Assembly (NCBI RefSeq): GCF_003173715.1 | Contig: NZ_CP029550.1 | Span: 6,278,001 to 6,342,000 of the forward strand | Source of the DNA: Methylobacterium durans | GTDB lineage: Bacteria > Pseudomonadota > Alphaproteobacteria > Rhizobiales > Beijerinckiaceae | DNA: 64,000 nucleotides | Reading direction: 5' to 3' | Shown: piece by piece, positions 18,551-27,404 of the stretch | Layout of the letters: every line of letters starts with the position of its first letter | Numbering within the stretch: position 1 is the stretch's first letter | The notes under the pieces: model-generated | The model's input: the letters and a program-made list of their open reading frames with translations, nothing else | Database searches by the model: none | What the model was told of the DNA's origin: nothing | Program-made: the position numbers and the translations under genes

Positions 18551-19009
18551 CTACTCCGCGGCCTGGCGCGAGGCCGCCCCCCTGGCGGCGATCTGGTCGA
18601 GGGCGTCGACCACCGCGTCGAAGGTCAGCAGCGTCGAGGCGTGGCGCGCCTTGAAGTCGCGCACCGGCTCCAGCACGGCGAGGTCCGCCCAGGCGCCCGA
18701 GGGTGGCGGGCCCCCCTCCTTCAGCATGGCCCGCACGGTGGCGCGCATCGCGCGCAGCTCGTCCGGGCTGGCGCCGACGACGTGCCGGGCCATCAGCGAG
18801 GAGGAGGCCTGGCCGAGCGCGCAGGCCCGCACCTCGTGGGCGAAGTCGCCGACCGTGCCGTCGGGGGCGAGGCTGAGGTCGACGGTCACCGTCGAGCCGC
18901 ACAGCTTCGAGTGCGCGCTCGCCGTCGCGTCCGGCGCGGCGAGGCGCCCGAGCCGGGGGATGTCGGCGGCGAGTTCGAGGATGCGGCGGTTGTAGATGTC
19001 GTCGAGCAT
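18551..19009 (-). CDS. Iron-sulfur cluster assembly scaffold, IscU/NifU-N-like (SufU-type)
   Basis: A 152-residue scaffold protein. It begins MLDDIYNRRILELAADI and has the conserved ligand region HSKLCGSTVTVDL (Cys 37) and EVRACALGQASSSLMARH (Cys 63), with a third family Cys position less clear near the C-terminus. Function: transient [Fe-S] assembly or sulfur relay in the cytoplasm. It is probably cotranscribed with yidD. Confidence 0.85.
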   Translation of the reverse strand: MLDDIYNRRILELAADIPRLGRLAAPDATASAHSKLCGSTVTVDLSLAPDGTVGDFAHEVRACALGQASSSLMARHVVGASPDELRAMRATVRAMLKEGGPPPSGAWADLAVLEPVRDFKARHASTLLTFDAVVDALDQIAARGAASRQAAE

Positions 19010-19258
19010 GGGATCGGGGTCCTGCCGGGCTGCGCGAAGCCTGTGACGGGGACGTTCGGGAGCGGGCGCCAGCCTCGGTGGTCAGATGCGCGGCCCGTGC
19101 ATTGCGCGATCGGGCGAGAACGACGATATAGGCGGGATCGTGCCGTTTCGCGAGGAGGCGGCTCCGTCGACCCGGGTCGCGCCCACGGCTAGGGAACCCG
19201 TTCTCCTTCAGGGCGCTGGTCTGGGCAGGCGATCCCAGGCCCGAGACGGTTCGACGCG

Positions 19259-20068
19259 ATGTACGCAAAGCCGGACAGCACCACGATGACGGCCCGTGTG
19301 GCGCGGGCGGGAGATGCCATGGATGCCGCTCTCAAATCCCTCTCGTACCCGACCGCCGATGCGGGCCTGCCCGAGGGCGTCCGGGATCTGAACGGGATGC
19401 GCAACGACAACGCTCCGACCCTGGTGCCCGTGCGCCCGGTCGAGGTGGCGCCGCAGCCGCCCTCCGCGCAGCGGGTGCCCGACGGGATCGCCTTGGGCCG
19501 CCCGAGCCGCGAGGAGGCGGAGGCCGCCGTGCGCACGCTGCTGCGCTGGGCCGGCGACGACCCGACCCGCGAGGGTCTCATCGACACGCCTGCCCGCGTC
19601 GTGAAGGCCTACGACCAGCTCTTCGGCGGCTACCGGCAGGATGCCGACGCGCTCCTGGAGCGCGTCTTCGAGGAGGTCGAGGGCTATTCGGACGTCGTGC
19701 TGGTGCGCGACATCCCGTTCTACTCCCATTGCGAGCACCACATGGTGCCGTTCATGGGGCTCGCCCACATCGCCTATTACCCGACGAAGGGCGTGGTCGG
19801 GCTCTCCAAGCTCGCCCGCGTGGTCGACACGTTCGCCCGCCGCCTGCAGACGCAGGAGACGATGACGGCCCAGATCGCCGACGTGATCGAGAGCATCCTC
19901 AAGCCCCGCGGCGTCGCCGTGATGGTCGAGGCCGAGCATCTCTGCATGGCGATGCGCGGCGTGCAGAAGGCCGGCGTCTCGACGATCACCACCCAGTTCA
20001 AGGGCGTCTTCAAGACGGATCCGAACGAGCAGGTCCGCTTCCTCACCCTCGTGCGCAACAAGGGCTGA
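19259..20068 (+). CDS. folE: GTP cyclohydrolase I
   Basis: First enzyme of tetrahydrofolate and tetrahydromethanopterin-type pterin synthesis: GTP to 7,8-dihydroneopterin triphosphate. The 269-residue protein has a poorly conserved N-terminal extension of about 80 residues, then [19 protein letters not shown], the zinc and catalytic site [12 protein letters not shown], the core GLSKLARVV and [11 protein letters not shown]. The second ATG at 19289 is also possible within the extension. hisI follows after 29 bases. Confidence 0.95.
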   Translation: MYAKPDSTTMTARVARAGDAMDAALKSLSYPTADAGLPEGVRDLNGMRNDNAPTLVPVRPVEVAPQPPSAQRVPDGIALGRPSREEAEAAVRTLLRWAGDDPTREGLIDTPARVVKAYDQLFGGYRQDADALLERVFEEVEGYSDVVLVRDIPFYSHCEHHMVPFMGLAHIAYYPTKGVVGLSKLARVVDTFARRLQTQETMTAQIADVIESILKPRGVAVMVEAEHLCMAMRGVQKAGVSTITTQFKGVFKTDPNEQVRFLTLVRNKG

Positions 20069-20097
20069 GCGCGCCCCGCCCGCGAGAGGAGCCTGCG

Positions 20098-20517
20098 ATG
20101 ACCGCCCCGCCCTTCTCGGTACCGGGCTCCCGCGCGGAGGTGGAGGAAGGCACCGCCTTCACGCCCCGCTTCGACGCGAACGGGCTCGTCTCCTGCATCG
20201 CGGTCGATGCCCGGGACGGGCAGGTCCTGATGCTCGCCCACATGAACGCCGAATCGCTCCGGCGGACGCTCGAGACCGGCGAGGCCTGGTACTGGTCCCG
20301 CTCGCGGGGCGAGCTCTGGCACAAGGGCGCGACCTCGGGGCAGGTCCAGCGCGTCGTCGAGATGCGGGTCGATTGCGACCAGGACGCGGTGCTGATCCGC
20401 GTCGAGGTCGGCGGCGACGGCGGCTGCTGCCACACCGGCCGGCGTGCCTGCTTCTACCGGACCGTGACCCTTGAGCCCGACGACGGGCGGGCGACGCTCC
20501 GGACCGGCGGCGCGTGA
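20098..20517 (+). CDS. hisI: Phosphoribosyl-AMP cyclohydrolase
   Basis: Third step of histidine synthesis. The 139-residue stand-alone HisI (no HisE fusion) shows [37 protein letters not shown] and the metal-binding DCDQDAVL and [14 protein letters not shown]. The start at 20098 has GAGAGGAG upstream. Both this and folE are zinc enzymes acting on purine-ring opening chemistry; they appear cotranscribed. Confidence 0.96.
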   Translation: MTAPPFSVPGSRAEVEEGTAFTPRFDANGLVSCIAVDARDGQVLMLAHMNAESLRRTLETGEAWYWSRSRGELWHKGATSGQVQRVVEMRVDCDQDAVLIRVEVGGDGGCCHTGRRACFYRTVTLEPDDGRATLRTGGA

Positions 20518-20542
20518 CCTTGATCGGCGCGGGGGATTGCGC

Positions 20543-21598
20543 GTGACCTGGGAGGCGGCCCTCGGCGGCGCCTTCCCCGAACCGTCCGGGACCATCCGGC
20601 GCGAGAGCCTCGTCCCCGGCACCGTCGAGCCGGTCCGGCCGCCCTGCCCGCGCGGGCCGCGGATCGGGCTGGCTCTGGGCGGCGGCTCGGCCCGGGGCTG
20701 GGCGCATATCGGCGTGCTCCGGGCGCTGGAGGAGGCGGGCATCCACCCCGACGTGGTGGCGGGCTGCTCGATCGGGGCCGTGGTCGGCGGCTGCTACGCG
20801 GCCGGCAAGCTCGACGCCCTGGCGGAATTCGCCCTGTCCCTGACCAAGCGCCGGGTGGTCGGCCTCCTCGACGTGCGGCTCTCGGGCTCGGGGCTGATCG
20901 GCGGCGATCGGCTGCGGCGGCGCCTGGAGCGCGACCTCTCGGACCGGCGCATCGAGGCGCTGCCCATCCGCTTCGCGAGCGTGGCGACGGAGCTCGGCAC
21001 CGGCCACGAGGTCTGGCTGACGAAGGGCCGACTCGTCGAGGCGGTGCGCGCCTCCTACGCCCTGCCCGGCATCTTCCCGCCGCTTCCCCTCGACGGGCGC
21101 CTCCTGATGGACGGGACGCTGGTCAACCCGGTCCCCGTGACGCTCGCCCGGGCGATGGGCGCCGACCTCGTCATCTGCGTGAACCTCAATTGCGACCCGC
21201 GGGTGCGCGGCGGCACCGTGATCGCGCCGGCGGCGGACCCGGTCGAGGCGGTGGTGGCGGGCGCCGCCGAGGCGCGCCGCCGTTGGAGCCTGCTGCACAC
21301 GGTGCGGGGTGCGGGACGGCGCATCGCCGGACGGCGGGGCCCGCGCCCGGCCGAGGGCCCGGGGACGCCCGGCGTCGCCCGGGTGATGTTCGACGCCTTC
21401 AACATCACCCAGGACCGGATCTCGCGGGCGCGCCTGGAGCGCGACCCGCCCGACGTCAGCATCGGGCCGAAGCTTTCCGGGATGGGGCTGTTCGAGTTCC
21501 ACCGGGCGGCGGAGGCGATCGCGGCCGGCCATCAGGCGGCCAGGGCCGCGCTTCCCCGCATCCGGGCGGCTCTGGGGGGCGCGAGCGCCCGGATCTGA
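20543..21598 (+). CDS. Patatin-like phospholipase (RssA-like)
   Basis: Serine acyl hydrolase. Visible: the oxyanion-hole glycine stretch LALGGGSARGWAHIGVL, the nucleophile elbow GCSIGA (GxSxG) and the dyad aspartate in LMDGTLVNPVPV. The GTG at 20543 is chosen since it lies 25 bases after hisI; the protein is then 351 residues. No signal peptide, so cytoplasmic or peripherally membrane-bound. Substrate unknown. Confidence 0.88.
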   Translation: MTWEAALGGAFPEPSGTIRRESLVPGTVEPVRPPCPRGPRIGLALGGGSARGWAHIGVLRALEEAGIHPDVVAGCSIGAVVGGCYAAGKLDALAEFALSLTKRRVVGLLDVRLSGSGLIGGDRLRRRLERDLSDRRIEALPIRFASVATELGTGHEVWLTKGRLVEAVRASYALPGIFPPLPLDGRLLMDGTLVNPVPVTLARAMGADLVICVNLNCDPRVRGGTVIAPAADPVEAVVAGAAEARRRWSLLHTVRGAGRRIAGRRGPRPAEGPGTPGVARVMFDAFNITQDRISRARLERDPPDVSIGPKLSGMGLFEFHRAAEAIAAGHQAARAALPRIRAALGGASARI

Positions 21599-21688
21599 GG
21601 GGCGTCGAGGGACGCCCGCAGGCCCGGTCCCCCAAAGCCCGGTCCCCGTGAGCGCGGGCGCCCGCCCGTCGCCAGGGGAGGCGCGGCG

Positions 21689-21710
21689 CCCCTCCCCGCA
21701 CGGGAGAGGG
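21689..21710. repeat. Solo half-unit of the inverted-repeat family (copy 4)
   Basis: CCCCTCCCCGCACGGGAGAGGG, one imperfect outer hairpin, between the convergent patatin and CBS genes. Confidence 0.6.
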
Positions 21711-21730
21711 AGGCCGCGGCGGCTCCGGCC

Positions 21731-22162
21731 TCAGGCCATCGTGATGTAGTCGCGCATCGCCTGGTGCTCGGCCTCGACCGCGGCGATCCGGCGCTTGACC
21801 ACGTCGCCGATCGAGACGAGGCCGACGAGCTTGCCGTCCTCGCAGACCGGAACGTGGCGGAAGCGGCCCTCGGTCATCATGTGCATCACCTCCTCGACCG
21901 TGGTGGTGCGCTTGCAGCTCGTGACGGACCGGGTCATGTGCTCGGAGACGGGCGCATCGAAGGAGGACGCGGCGTGCCGGGCGAGCGCCCGCATGATGTC
22001 GCGCTCGGAGAGGATGCCGACGACGTGTCCCTCGGGGTCGCAGACGACGAGGGCGCCGATGCCCTTGTCGGCCAGCAGATGGATCGCATCGTCGAGGGTA
22101 CGCTCGGGCTGCACCGTGACGACGGAGCTGCCCTTCTCGGCAAGGATGCGTGCGACGGTCAT
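21731..22162 (-). CDS. Tandem CBS-domain protein
   Basis: A 143-residue stand-alone protein of two CBS domains: VQPERTLDDAIHLLADKGIG with GILSERDIMRAL, and TTTVEEVMHMMTEGRFRHVP with GLVSIGDVVKRRI. Such proteins bind adenine nucleotides and act as energy sensors. The ATG at 22162 (MTVARILAEKG) is chosen because GGGAGGGA lies just upstream. Target protein unknown. Confidence 0.92.
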   Translation of the reverse strand: MTVARILAEKGSSVVTVQPERTLDDAIHLLADKGIGALVVCDPEGHVVGILSERDIMRALARHAASSFDAPVSEHMTRSVTSCKRTTTVEEVMHMMTEGRFRHVPVCEDGKLVGLVSIGDVVKRRIAAVEAEHQAMRDYITMA

Positions 22163-22354
22163 GTATGTCCCTCCCTGGACGAACATGCGCGCCGTCAGCC
22201 CGCGGCGCGTCGAAGATGGCGGCCGGCCGGGTTGCATCCCGGCACTCGTGCGGATCCTCGGAAGTGTGTGGCGGGCCAGCCTCCAAGGCAAGCGCGGGTG
22301 GTGGCCCACTGGCGGAAAACTGGAATTTTTTCGCCCCGAGCGCCCGGTCCCGCG

Positions 22355-23173
22355 TCAGGCGCGGTCCGGTCCCGGCCCGTCGATGAAGGGAAACAGGAGG
22401 AATCCCACCACGAAGCCGCCCAGATGCGCGTCCCAGGCCACGGCGGCGCTCTCGGCGCCGAGCGGCAGCGTGATGGCCCCGAACAGCAGGTTCGTCACGA
22501 GCCAGATGCCGAGGAACACCACCGCCGAGCGGTTGCGCATCAGCTCGGGGATCGATTCCAGCGGGCGCCGCGGCGGCCTCTGCCAGGGCTGCGAGCCGTA
22601 GCCGGGCGGCGGCGCCTGGAACACGAAGCGGGCGGCGGCCGCCATCAGGGCGGAGATGCCGGCCGAGGCGCCGACGAGCGGGGCGAGGCTCAGCGGGTCG
22701 AGGGCGACGTGGAGGGCGCCCCCCGCCACGGTGCCGGCGAGCGCCAGGAGCCCGAAGCGCCAGGGCCCGCAGCGGCGGGCGACCGGCGAGCCGAAGGCCG
22801 CGAGCCAGACGCAGTTGAAGATGACGTGCATCCAGGAGCCGTGCAGCAGCGCGTAGCTCGCGAAGGTCCAGGGCGCGGCGTCCGGCTCGGCCACGAGGTA
22901 GCGGGCGAAGGCCTCGCGGGCGGCGCTGATTGTGGCGTCGTTCGAGACCGCCGCCTTCAGCACCTCCTCCCCTTGCGCCGGGTCGATCGCGATGGTCCAG
23001 CGCGCCGGCACCAGGGCGAGATCGAGGACGAGGCGGATGTCCCAGGTCTCTGGCAGCACGAAGTCGCGCAGGGCCTGGATCGCGAGCATCAGCCCGATCG
23101 CGGCCGTGACCACGCTCGGCATGTTGAAGACGGGCACGCGGCTCTGGCGCGGGAAGTCGGGCGAGGCATCCAT
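22355..23173 (-). CDS. Rhomboid-family intramembrane serine protease
   Basis: A 272-residue inner-membrane protease with about six transmembrane helices. The nucleophile sits in GASAGISALM and the catalytic histidine in AWDAHLGGFVVGF; the L1-loop HGSWMHVIFN motif is present. A poorly conserved loop of about 80 residues after the first helix is unusual but occurs in alphaproteobacterial members. Start is ATG 23173. Confidence 0.9.
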   Translation of the reverse strand: MDASPDFPRQSRVPVFNMPSVVTAAIGLMLAIQALRDFVLPETWDIRLVLDLALVPARWTIAIDPAQGEEVLKAAVSNDATISAAREAFARYLVAEPDAAPWTFASYALLHGSWMHVIFNCVWLAAFGSPVARRCGPWRFGLLALAGTVAGGALHVALDPLSLAPLVGASAGISALMAAAARFVFQAPPPGYGSQPWQRPPRRPLESIPELMRNRSAVVFLGIWLVTNLLFGAITLPLGAESAAVAWDAHLGGFVVGFLLFPFIDGPGPDRA

Positions 23174-23464
23174 CGCCCCACCATGTCGGCCCGGCGCCCG
23201 GGGGGGCAAGCCCCCCAGTGGTTCGAGATGCGCGCCGATGGGGGCTCCGGTGCGCGATCGCGCGGGCCCGCGTCGCGAAACCGCGCCGGGCCTAAGATCT
23301 ATCAACAGGTCGTTAACCTTGACGAAAGGTTGCGCGGGCGCGGGCGCCGGGACGGCCCTAGGATTCAGGCTGTTGCGGGGCGAATCGGCCGCGGCCTCAC
23401 GGGCCGCGCTACGACGCGCCTCCGGCCCCCGCCTCGCCCGCCCGCCCGCGGCCCTCAGGTCAAC

Positions 23465-24091
23465 ATGAAGCATCCGACGAGCCGCCTGCTCCACAGCTAC
23501 TGGGAAAGGTTGCGGGGCGCGCGCGCCGCGCCCGAGCGCTCGGAGATTGAGCCCGGCGAGATCCGCAACCTCCTCGCCGACAGCCTGATCCTGGAGATCG
23601 ACATGGCCGCCCGATCCGCCGGGCTGCGGCTGGCGGGAACCCGGGTCTGCGCCCTGTTCGGGCGGGAGCTGAAGGGCGAGGGCTTCGCCGGGCTCTGGGG
23701 AGCCGAGCCCGCGGCCGATCCCTGGCGCCTCATCGAGATCGTGGCCGGCGACACGGTCGGCGTCGTGGCGGGCCTGCGGGGCGAGACCGCCCGGGGCGAC
23801 GCGATCGACCTCGAATTGCTGCTCCTGCCCCTGCGCCACCGTGGCCGCACCCAGGCGCGGGTGCTGGGCTCCTTGAGTCCGATCGCGATTCCCTCCTGGC
23901 TCGGCCTCCACCCCGTCGAGAGCCTGTCGGCGACCACCCTGCGGGTCCTGACCGACCGGCCCGAACGGGCGCTCGAGACGCCCGCGGCCGCCCTCAGTGG
24001 CGGGATCCCGGGCGGCCTGCCGCGCCCGGCCAACGACAGCGCGCCGTTCCGGCGCGGGCATCTCCTCGTCCACCGGGGCGGGCGCGCCTGA
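23465..24091 (+). CDS. PAS-domain protein (PAS_5/DUF1488-like alphaproteobacterial type)
   Basis: A 208-residue cytoplasmic protein. The segment SYWERLRGARAAPERSEIEP and LRLAGTRVCALFGRELKG fit the alphaproteobacterial PAS_5 family, in which a PAS fold stands alone. No output domain is present. It is followed by a PilZ protein in the same direction 93 bases later. Ligand and role unknown. Confidence 0.75.
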   Translation: MKHPTSRLLHSYWERLRGARAAPERSEIEPGEIRNLLADSLILEIDMAARSAGLRLAGTRVCALFGRELKGEGFAGLWGAEPAADPWRLIEIVAGDTVGVVAGLRGETARGDAIDLELLLLPLRHRGRTQARVLGSLSPIAIPSWLGLHPVESLSATTLRVLTDRPERALETPAAALSGGIPGGLPRPANDSAPFRRGHLLVHRGGRA

Positions 24092-24184
24092 AAAAGCGCC
24101 GCGGCGGCGCCCCGGGCAAAGCCTTTCGTAACCCTGTGCCCCCTAGAAAGAGATCTCAATTCCTTAACCCAGTCCCGGGAAGGC

Positions 24185-24814
24185 ATGTCCGAGGCCGCAG
24201 CACTGTCCGGGACGCTCCGCCGCCTGAAGACGCTTCAGGGCGCGGAGCAGCGCCGCCACCAGCGCGTCAGGATCGCGCTCTTGGGGCGCTACATGCTGTC
24301 GGACCGCCGGGAATACCCCTGCCAGACCGTCGACATGTCGCCGGGCGGCGTGCGCCTGACCTGCGCGGTCGTCGGCGCGATCGGCGAGCGGGTCGTGCTC
24401 TACCTGGAGCATATCGGCCGGATCGAGGGCGTGATCGTGCGCCATCCGCCGGGCGGCTTCGCGGTGCAGCTCAACGCGACGCCGCGCAAGCGCGACAAGA
24501 TCGCCTCGCAGCTCACCTGGCTCGCCAACCGCGAGGTGCTCGGCCTGCCGGACGGGCGCACGCACGAGCGCCTGACGCCGACCCAGCCCTCCGTGACCCT
24601 GCGCCTGGAGAGCGGCCTCGAATTCACCGCGCGCCTCATCGACATCTCGATGTCGGGCGCGGCCATCGCGGCGAGCGAGCGGGTGCCGATGGGCGCGACC
24701 ATCACGGTCGGGCGCACCCCGGGCCGCCTCGTCCGCCATTTCGAGGGCGGCTTCGGCATCCAGTTCCTGCTCCCGATCTCCCCCGACCGTTTCCACGACG
24801 GCATGACGCTCTGA
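24185..24814 (+). CDS. Tandem PilZ-domain protein
   Basis: A 209-residue protein with two PilZ-like beta-barrels. The first has RRHQRVRIALLG and TVDMSPGGVRL, close to the c-di-GMP-binding RxxxR and (D/N)xSxxG rules; the second has LIDISMSGAAIAA but lacks an RxxxR before it and may be degenerate. Likely a c-di-GMP receptor affecting motility or surface polysaccharide. Start ATG 24185 follows GGGAAGG. Confidence 0.87.
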   Translation: MSEAAALSGTLRRLKTLQGAEQRRHQRVRIALLGRYMLSDRREYPCQTVDMSPGGVRLTCAVVGAIGERVVLYLEHIGRIEGVIVRHPPGGFAVQLNATPRKRDKIASQLTWLANREVLGLPDGRTHERLTPTQPSVTLRLESGLEFTARLIDISMSGAAIAASERVPMGATITVGRTPGRLVRHFEGGFGIQFLLPISPDRFHDGMTL

Positions 24815-25091
24815 AGGACCGGCGGAGGATCGTCCGCGCCCGGCGGGCTGCCATCGCGGGGATCGAGGCGCAGGATCCGCGCGCCGAACGGCAGGCCGTC
24901 TCCCGGCGGCCCCGCAGGGTTAACGCCCCCTGAATCCGATCCGATCAGTCTTCACGAATGCGGCAGCGCCCGGTTCGTCCCGTTGAGAACGCGGCCTTTT
25001 CGGGGCGCGAATCGCTAAAATTGCGCGGATCCGCTTCAGCGCGGAACAGGCCGGCGGGCCCATCCTCGATCGCATGGATGGGGTGCTCGCC

Positions 25092-25718
25092 ATGCGCAGC
25101 AAGACGACAATCGCTCTCGGTTTCCTGGCTCTCGCCGCCCTCGGCCTGACCGGCACGGCGTGGGCCCAGACCCTCGCGGCCCTGCCCGCCCCCTCCGCCG
25201 CGGCCCGCCCCGCGGGCGAGGCCCGGCCGATCATCGCGTGGGCGGCCTTCTGCCAGAGCTACGCGGCCGAGTGCGCCGTCGATCCGGCCGAACCCGCCGC
25301 CATCCCGCTCACCCCCGCGACTTGGACCACCATCATCGCGGTCAACCGACGGGTGAACAGGGCGGTGCGGCCGATGACCGACCTGGAGCATTGGGGCGTG
25401 GCCGACCGCTGGGACATGGCCGAGGACGGGATCGGCGATTGCGAGGATTTCCAGCTCCTCAAGCGGCGCCTCCTCGTCGAGGCGGGCCTGCCGCGCCGGG
25501 CCATGCGGATGACCGTCGTGATCGACGAGAAGGGCGAGGGCCACGCCGTGCTGACGCTGATCACCGACCGGGGCGATTTCATCCTCGACAACAAGACGAG
25601 TGCCGTGCTCGCCTGGCACCAGACCGGCTACACCTTCATCAAGCGCGAGAGCCAGGACCGGGTGGCATGGGTCTCGCTCGGCGGTGTCACCTCCCCGGTC
25701 ACCACCGCCAACCGGTGA
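25092..25718 (+). CDS. Transglutaminase-like cysteine peptidase, BTLCP family (copy 1)
   Basis: A 208-residue exported protein. The signal peptide (KTTIALGFLALAALGLTGTAWA) precedes the BTLCP domain with catalytic Cys in GDCEDFQLLKRR, His in GEGHAVLT and Asp in FILDNKT. The ATG at 25092 gives a better signal peptide than one at 25074. BTLCP enzymes are periplasmic; LapG, which cleaves surface adhesins under c-di-GMP control, is a relative, though no LapD partner is here. Confidence 0.9.
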   Translation: MRSKTTIALGFLALAALGLTGTAWAQTLAALPAPSAAARPAGEARPIIAWAAFCQSYAAECAVDPAEPAAIPLTPATWTTIIAVNRRVNRAVRPMTDLEHWGVADRWDMAEDGIGDCEDFQLLKRRLLVEAGLPRRAMRMTVVIDEKGEGHAVLTLITDRGDFILDNKTSAVLAWHQTGYTFIKRESQDRVAWVSLGGVTSPVTTANR

Positions 25719-25781
25719 GGCCGTTCCGGGTTGCGCGCGTGCATCACCGTCCCGGAATGGAACCAAAGCGTCGCGACCGGG

Positions 25782-25797
25782 TTAACTGGGGTTTAAC
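25782..25797 (+). promoter_or_regulatory. CtrA-type box TTAA-N7-TTAAC
   Basis: TTAA-CTGGGGT-TTAAC lies in the gap between the two BTLCP genes, upstream of copy 2. It is an exact fit to the CtrA consensus. The family and spacing rule come from Caulobacter and Rhizobiales work; binding here is inference. Confidence 0.5.
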
Positions 25798-25867
25798 TTT
25801 GCCATTGAGCCCCGAGCATGGCCGTGTCAGCTTTGCCGCCTGAGGATCGGTCGGTGGGGCGTCGGGG

Positions 25868-26601
25868 ATGCGGCACGGGGGTCTCGGAGGGGGCGGCGCG
25901 AAGGCGCCTGACGGCGCCCCCTGGCTCGAATCGGTCCAGGTCCTGGAACCGGCGGCCCTCGCGCGCGCCCTGCGGCGGCGCCTGAACCGGGGGCGGGCCT
26001 CGTCCTCGTCGGCGCCATCCTGATGCTCGGCGGCGCCACGACCCAGGCGCGCACCGGCCCGGCGCTGCCCGAGGAGGGGACGCCCGTCGAGACCGGGCCC
26101 GCGGTCAAGCCCGTGGCGGCCTGGAACGCCTTCTGCGAGCGGATGCCGGCCGAGTGCACGGTGAACACCGCCGAGGCCGCCTTCATCCACCTCGACGCTG
26201 CGATCTGGCGCACGCTGACAAGCGTCAACCGGCGGGTGAACGCGCGAATCAAGCCGATCACCGACCAGGCGCATTGGGGCGTGATCGACCGCTGGGACTA
26301 TCCCGACGACGGCTTCGGCGATTGCGAGGATTACCAGCTTCTCAAGCGGCGCATGCTGGTGGAGCGGGGCCTGCCCCGGCGGGCCCTGCGCATGACCGTC
26401 GTGATCGACGACATCGGCGAGGGCCACGCGGTGCTGATGGTGCGCACCGACAGGGGCGACTTCATCCTCGACAACAAGACCAACACGGTGCTGCCCTGGG
26501 CCCGCACCGGCTATTCCTACGTCAAGCGCGAGGGCCAGGACGGCACGCGCTGGGTCTCCCTGAACGGCGGCGCCTCGCCGGTGACGACCGCGAACCGCTG
26601 A
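25868..26601 (+). CDS. Transglutaminase-like cysteine peptidase, BTLCP family (copy 2), leader probably frameshifted
   Basis: Tandem paralogue of the preceding gene, with GDCEDYQLLKRR, GEGHAVLM and FILDNKTN. The safe frame opens at ATG 26023 inside a hydrophobic stretch (GLVLVGAILMLGGATTQA). In the next frame the bases just before encode ALARALRRRLN, a perfect signal-peptide n-region, and restoring one G in the five-G run at 25989-25993 joins them to a start at 25868. The full domain from about 26090 on is undamaged. The extra N-terminal 30 residues from 25868 are uncertain. Confidence 0.82.
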
Positions 26602-26608
26602 GGGACGG

Positions 26609-26625
26609 GCCCCGCGCGGCGGGGC
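26609..26625. terminator. GC hairpin between convergent genes, possible terminator
   Basis: GCCCCGC-GCG-GCGGGGC, a perfect 7-bp stem right after the BTLCP copy 2 stop and before the convergent membrane-protein stop. There is no U-run, so intrinsic termination is only a possibility. Confidence 0.3.
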
Positions 26626-26640
26626 TCAGGCAACCTTGCC

Positions 26641-26970
26641 TCAGGCGCCGACGAGGAGCGCGGCGAGGTCGATGGCGATGCGCCCCGAGACCAGGCTCCA
26701 GCCGCAGGCGATCATGGTGGCGAGCATCACGAAGGGGATCGGGCGCCCCTCGATGCGGCGCCCGCGCACGGTATTGCGCAGGATGATGAACGGCGCCGAG
26801 AAGGCGAGCACCGGCAGGACGGCGACGGCGGCGACGCCGCCGCGCTCCAGGAGCGAGAAGCTCGCCCGCCGCTCCGTGAACAGCTCGTAGGCGCTGGCGA
26901 GGAGCCCCGACAGGGCGAGCCCGATGCAGAGGGTCTCGATCGCTTCGAGAGCCGAGGGTTCGAGAGCCAT
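26641..26970 (-). CDS. Small three-helix membrane protein (109 aa)
   Basis: Function not recognised. The protein has three hydrophobic segments: ETLCIGLALSGLLASAYEL, VAAVAVLPVLAFSAPFIIL and PIPFVMLATMIACGWSL, with a basic loop RNTVRGRRIEGR between the last two. GTGGAG lies shortly before the ATG at 26970. The pattern of a short conserved multi-pass protein suggests an inner-membrane accessory factor. Confidence 0.65.
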   Translation of the reverse strand: MALEPSALEAIETLCIGLALSGLLASAYELFTERRASFSLLERGGVAAVAVLPVLAFSAPFIILRNTVRGRRIEGRPIPFVMLATMIACGWSLVSGRIAIDLAALLVGA

Positions 26971-27077
26971 ACGCGACGCGCTCCACCGTTAACGAACGAT
27001 GAAGCCACTCTGCCCCAGGGTTGACGAAACGTTAAGTGCGAGCCGGAGTTAGGGTTAACCCCGTGCACAGGGTCTCG

Positions 27078-27287
27078 TCAGTCCTCAAGGTCGATGTCGA
27101 GGATCGCCATCCGGAACACGAAGGAATCGTCGCCGTCCTCCTTGTCGTCGGAGATGACGCCGACCGATTCCTGGCCGATGAACACCTCGGCGGAATCGGC
27201 CGACTTCATCGCGACGACGCGGATGTTGGCGTTCGCGAACGTGCGGCGCAGGTAATCCTGCAGCTTCGCGATCTCGGGCTTGGTCAC
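27078..27287 (-). CDS. DUF3126-family protein
   Basis: A 69-residue acidic cytoplasmic protein: KPEIAKLQDYLRRTFANANI, EVFIGQESVGVISDDKEDGD and a DIDLED tail. This matches DUF3126, restricted to alphaproteobacteria, of unknown function. The GTG at 27287 is preferred because the family starts at this point. In many relatives this gene lies next to cysE, as here. Confidence 0.85.
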   Translation of the reverse strand: MTKPEIAKLQDYLRRTFANANIRVVAMKSADSAEVFIGQESVGVISDDKEDGDDSFVFRMAILDIDLED

Positions 27288-27404
27288 GCTGTCTCGTCTC
27301 CGTGGTGGCGCGAGGGATGCACGCAAGGGGATGCCCGGCCTTGCCATGCCCGGCCGTCGGCTTCAAGCGCGGCCGGACGCCCGGTTTCCGCTCCGGCGCG
27401 TGCG

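Noticed and set aside
22355..24073. Rhomboid fused to a long N-terminal domain (572 codons)
   Set aside because: The upstream part is antisense to the PAS gene; the ATG at 23173 starts the rhomboid homology.
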